DNA from: Mesorhizobium sp. B2-7-1
GTDB lineage: Bacteria; Pseudomonadota; Alphaproteobacteria; Rhizobiales; Rhizobiaceae
Direction: 5' to 3'
Length of the DNA: 64,000 bases
Assembly: GCF_006440735.1 (NCBI RefSeq)
Contig: NZ_VFUA01000019.1
Coordinates: 17,823 to 81,822 of the forward strand
Of the stretch, positions 62,118 through 64,000 are shown piece by piece. Under the pieces are notes generated by a model. The model did not search any database. It saw only the letters and a program-made list of their open reading frames with translations, and was not told where the DNA came from. A program made the translations under genes and the position numbers. The stretch's first letter is position 1. Each line of letters starts with the position of its first letter.

Positions 62118-62175
62118 TTTGTTTTTTCGCAATTCCGGACGGAAAACCGTCGCACACTTTCCTGGAATTGCTCTA
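62118..62175. repeat. Palindromic intergenic repeat, copy C (half element)
   Basis: It holds only the second hairpin of the family: AATTCCGGACGGAAAACCG followed by CACTTTCCTGGAATTGCTCTA. On the minus strand its end TAGAGCAATTCC provides the stop codon of the metallo-hydrolase gene. Confidence 0.8.
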
Positions 62176-63051
62176 GCCGACGCAGCTCTGCTCGCCGTTG
62201 GCAAGGGCGATCTCCACCACTTGAAGCCCCCTGTCCGTCAGCCGCGACGGGAATGTGGTACGCAGCCTGTCTTCATGCACCGGGATCACCCGGCGCACCT
62301 CGCCGCCGACCGATTTCAGCATCTCGGCGCTGGAGAAGATCAGATTGTGCTGGCTGCCCACGGCAAGGCCGATCGGCACGATCTGCGGCGCAGCCGGATC
62401 GAGCCCGGTCAGATTGTCGTAGGTGTAGATGAGGTCGCCTGCGAAGATCCAGCGGTCCTCGCCGCCACTGGTGCCGTCGTTGCGGACAGTCACATACATG
62501 CTGCCATAGGTGTGGGTGTCGGCGGCGAGATGGACGTCGATCCCCGGCAGCACGTTTTCCTGGTCGCCGTCGATGCAGATCATGCGGCCTTCCTTCGCCG
62601 CTTCGACCGCGCGCACAATGTCGGCCGGATCGCCGCCGCCCACCAGGAAGCGGTATTCCGGCCCGAGCGTGAGCGCCCAGACCCATTTGTCCAGCTCGCT
62701 CTTCTGGACGTAGAATTTGGCGTTGGGAAACAAATGCATGGCGCCCATGTGGTCGAAATGGGCATGGGTGATGAAGACGCTGGTCACGTCCTCCGGCTTC
62801 ACGCCGCATTCGGCGAGAACCGCGCGCGGACCGTGGTAGTTCGAAACGCCGTAGGCGGTGGCCAGTTGCTCACCATAGGCAACATGGTCGTAACCGGTAT
62901 CGATCAGGATGGTTTCGCCGCCGCCTTTAAGAAGCGCATAGGCATAGGGAAGCTTGCGCGTGCCCTGGTGCTGCGGCCCGTACATCATGACGCTGAAGGG
63001 GAATTTCTCCACCGCCGCATATTCGAGCACCCAGATCGAGTAGTGAGCCAT
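62173..63051 (-). CDS. Metallo-beta-lactamase-fold hydrolase (lactonase-like)
   Basis: A 292-residue MBL-fold protein of the N-acyl homoserine lactonase-like group. The motif HAHFDHMG is near residues 95-102; AADTHTYGSMYV and FAGDLIYTYDN carry the other metal-binding positions. GGGAGG precedes the ATG. It follows an unrecognised small gene by 18 bp, and a LacI-type site lies upstream of both. In this sugar-import setting a sugar-lactone hydrolase role is plausible; it is not related closely in sequence to the MBL protein at 51022. Confidence 0.87.
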   Translation of the reverse strand: MAHYSIWVLEYAAVEKFPFSVMMYGPQHQGTRKLPYAYALLKGGGETILIDTGYDHVAYGEQLATAYGVSNYHGPRAVLAECGVKPEDVTSVFITHAHFDHMGAMHLFPNAKFYVQKSELDKWVWALTLGPEYRFLVGGGDPADIVRAVEAAKEGRMICIDGDQENVLPGIDVHLAADTHTYGSMYVTVRNDGTSGGEDRWIFAGDLIYTYDNLTGLDPAAPQIVPIGLAVGSQHNLIFSSAEMLKSVGGEVRRVIPVHEDRLRTTFPSRLTDRGLQVVEIALANGEQSCVG

Positions 63052-63069
63052 TCAATCCTCCCTTATAGA

Positions 63070-63552
63070 TTAGATGCCTTGCCCAGGCAGGCGCGGCGCG
63101 TGGACGGCGCAGCAGGCCTGGCCGAAATCGATGAGTTCGAAACCCGGCAGCAGTCGCGCCGTCGCCCGCAGATGATCGCTCGTCGCCCGCAAGGCGCGCG
63201 TCAGCGTGTCGAACCGCTTGTCCGATCTGTCATGCGCCCCGCGGCAGGCCGTCGCCGCGGCACAGGCTTCCATGAGCGTCTCGGCGGCGCCGCGCATATG
63301 ATGATAATGGTGGGCGGCCGGCTCCGGCGCCTGCAAGGCGCGAACGGCTTCGGCCGCTTGCGCGACAGCCTGGGTTGCACCGGACAAGGCGCCCTCGGCC
63401 AGCGCCACCTGGCGGCGCGACGTCAGCAGGAGCAGCGCATAGCCCGAGAGCTGGGTCAGGGTCTGGCTGATCAATTGCTGCGCCGAACGCGCCGAATCGG
63501 CATAGCGCAGCAGCGACTGCTCCGTCACGCCGACGCAGGAATACACGCCCAT
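63070..63552 (-). CDS. Hypothetical helical protein
   Basis: A 160-residue protein I do not recognise, started at ATG 63552, which has GGAGG 7 bp upstream. It is alanine-rich and almost wholly helical, with a His-rich patch (HHYHHM) in the middle and cysteines at both ends (SCVG, GQACCAV). No signal peptide or clear membrane helix. It lies between a LacI-type operator and the metallo-hydrolase gene in one transcript. Its His/Cys content could bind metal or heme, but that is a guess. Confidence 0.65.
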   Translation of the reverse strand: MGVYSCVGVTEQSLLRYADSARSAQQLISQTLTQLSGYALLLLTSRRQVALAEGALSGATQAVAQAAEAVRALQAPEPAAHHYHHMRGAAETLMEACAAATACRGAHDRSDKRFDTLTRALRATSDHLRATARLLPGFELIDFGQACCAVHAPRLPGQGI

Positions 63553-63608
63553 CGCAAATCCTCCACGCCGGCATCGCGGCGTCCTCCTCCTTTGGGCATT
63601 ACCCGATT

Positions 63609-63624
63609 TTGATATCGGTAACAA
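63609..63624. promoter_or_regulatory. LacI-family operator candidate 3
   Basis: TTGATATCGGTAACAA fits TTGnTAyCGrTAnCAA exactly, as at 61191. It is 57 bp upstream of the hypothetical gene and about 90 bp from the LacI-type gene. A half site CGATAACAA (63701-63709) touches the LacI-type start, which suggests autoregulation. Confidence 0.6.
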
Positions 63625-63711
63625 CAGAATTGCTCCAACCGGCGCCGACAGCTTGTTTGTTCGACACGGTAATGATTTGATGCGCGCCGGCCGGACCGAG
63701 CGATAACAAAC

Positions 63712-64000
63712 ATGCCCAGGCGATCATCCGAGGACACCAGCAAGCGCAATGGAAGCGCCAGGATGCGCGACGTCGCGGTTCGCGCCGGCGTCTCCACCAT
63801 GACCGTTTCACGGGTGCTGAACGAGCCGGGCAAGGTGTCCGAGGACATGCGCGAGCGGGTCCTGAAGGCGGTTCGCGAGATCGGCTACCTGCCGAACCAC
63901 CTTGCGGGCAGCCTGTCCTCGAACCGCTCGACGACCATCGGGCTGATCGTGCCCAGCATCGACAATTCGATCTACACGCAGACGGTCACGGGCCTGTCGG
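63712..64000 (+). CDS. LacI-family transcriptional regulator (3' end missing)
   Basis: The first 96 residues are present. After a basic 17-residue tail the LacI-type HTH is clear (MRDVAVRAGVSTMTVSRVLN), then the hinge region RERVLKAVREIGYLPNHLAGSL and the start of the periplasmic-binding-like effector domain (TIGLIVPSIDNSIY). The gene runs off the window. Three 16-bp LacI-type palindromes nearby suggest that it controls the ribose-type importer, the SDR, the metallo-hydrolase and itself. Confidence 0.9.
   Translation, partial: MPRRSSEDTSKRNGSARMRDVAVRAGVSTMTVSRVLNEPGKVSEDMRERVLKAVREIGYLPNHLAGSLSSNRSTTIGLIVPSIDNSIYTQTVTGLS

Overview
The window is very GC-rich and densely coded, with short intergenic gaps, many 4-bp ATGA stop/start overlaps, and no tRNA, rRNA, CRISPR array, phage or transposase gene that I can see. 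The number of ABC importers and LysR/AraC/LacI regulators, together with bipartite palindromic repeats ending in TAGAGC, points to a Rhizobiales alphaproteobacterium, most like Mesorhizobium. This is inference from gene style and repeat type, not a database match. Almost all genes serve uptake and breakdown of small carbon compounds.

Layout. (1) 1-4153, plus: branched-chain/amide-type ABC importer (truncated binding protein, two ATPases, two permeases). (2) 4266-15565, minus: a long catabolic cluster reading, in transcription order, 2,2-dialkylglycine decarboxylase (dgdA), B12-binding mutase small subunit, MeaB chaperone, mutase large subunit, crotonase, acyl-CoA ligase, AraC regulator, SDR dehydrogenase, thiolase and a LivJ-like binding protein; a divergent DgdR-like LysR gene sits at 15662. 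The mutase carries Val90, Asp117 and Gln208, the residue pattern of 2-hydroxyisobutyryl-CoA mutase rather than methylmalonyl-CoA mutase, so the cluster looks like a route for gem-dimethyl (quaternary or tertiary carbon) C4 compounds into acetoacetyl-CoA. (3) 16638-28549: thioesterase, then a minus-strand cluster (CoA-transferase, MmgE/PrpD, acyl-CoA dehydrogenase, MaoC hydratase, CitE-type lyase, semialdehyde dehydrogenase) resembling C5-dicarboxylate (itaconate/mesaconate/methylsuccinate) breakdown to acetyl-CoA and pyruvate, with two LysR genes and a sodium:solute symporter plus a small membrane partner.

(4) 28591-40523, minus: the most unusual unit. A sugar-type ABC importer (binding protein, ATPase fused in frame to a PEBP/YbhB domain, two permeases) is combined with a possible SCP2-like protein, an alpha/beta hydrolase, a seven-helix microbial-rhodopsin homologue that lacks the retinal-binding lysine and the pump carboxylates, and a large flotillin. 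An LysR gene lies upstream. (5) 40741-43895, plus: beta-hydroxyacid dehydrogenase, MmgE/PrpD protein and SDR. (6) 43950-50685, minus: sugar-type ABC importer in which one permease is fused to an SMP-30-like beta-propeller, next to a second SMP-30-like protein that has lost the family's metal ligands. (7) 51022-57195: metallo-beta-lactamase-fold hydrolase, binding protein and a Liv-type importer with a permease-ATPase fusion. (8) 57330-64000: ribose-type ABC importer, SDR, metallo-hydrolase, an unrecognised small protein and a truncated LacI-family regulator; three matching 16-bp palindromes mark a probable local LacI regulon.

Four intergenic repeat elements (26.1, 41.6, 57.2, 62.1 kb) are related to one another, and each one supplies the TAG stop codon of the adjoining gene.
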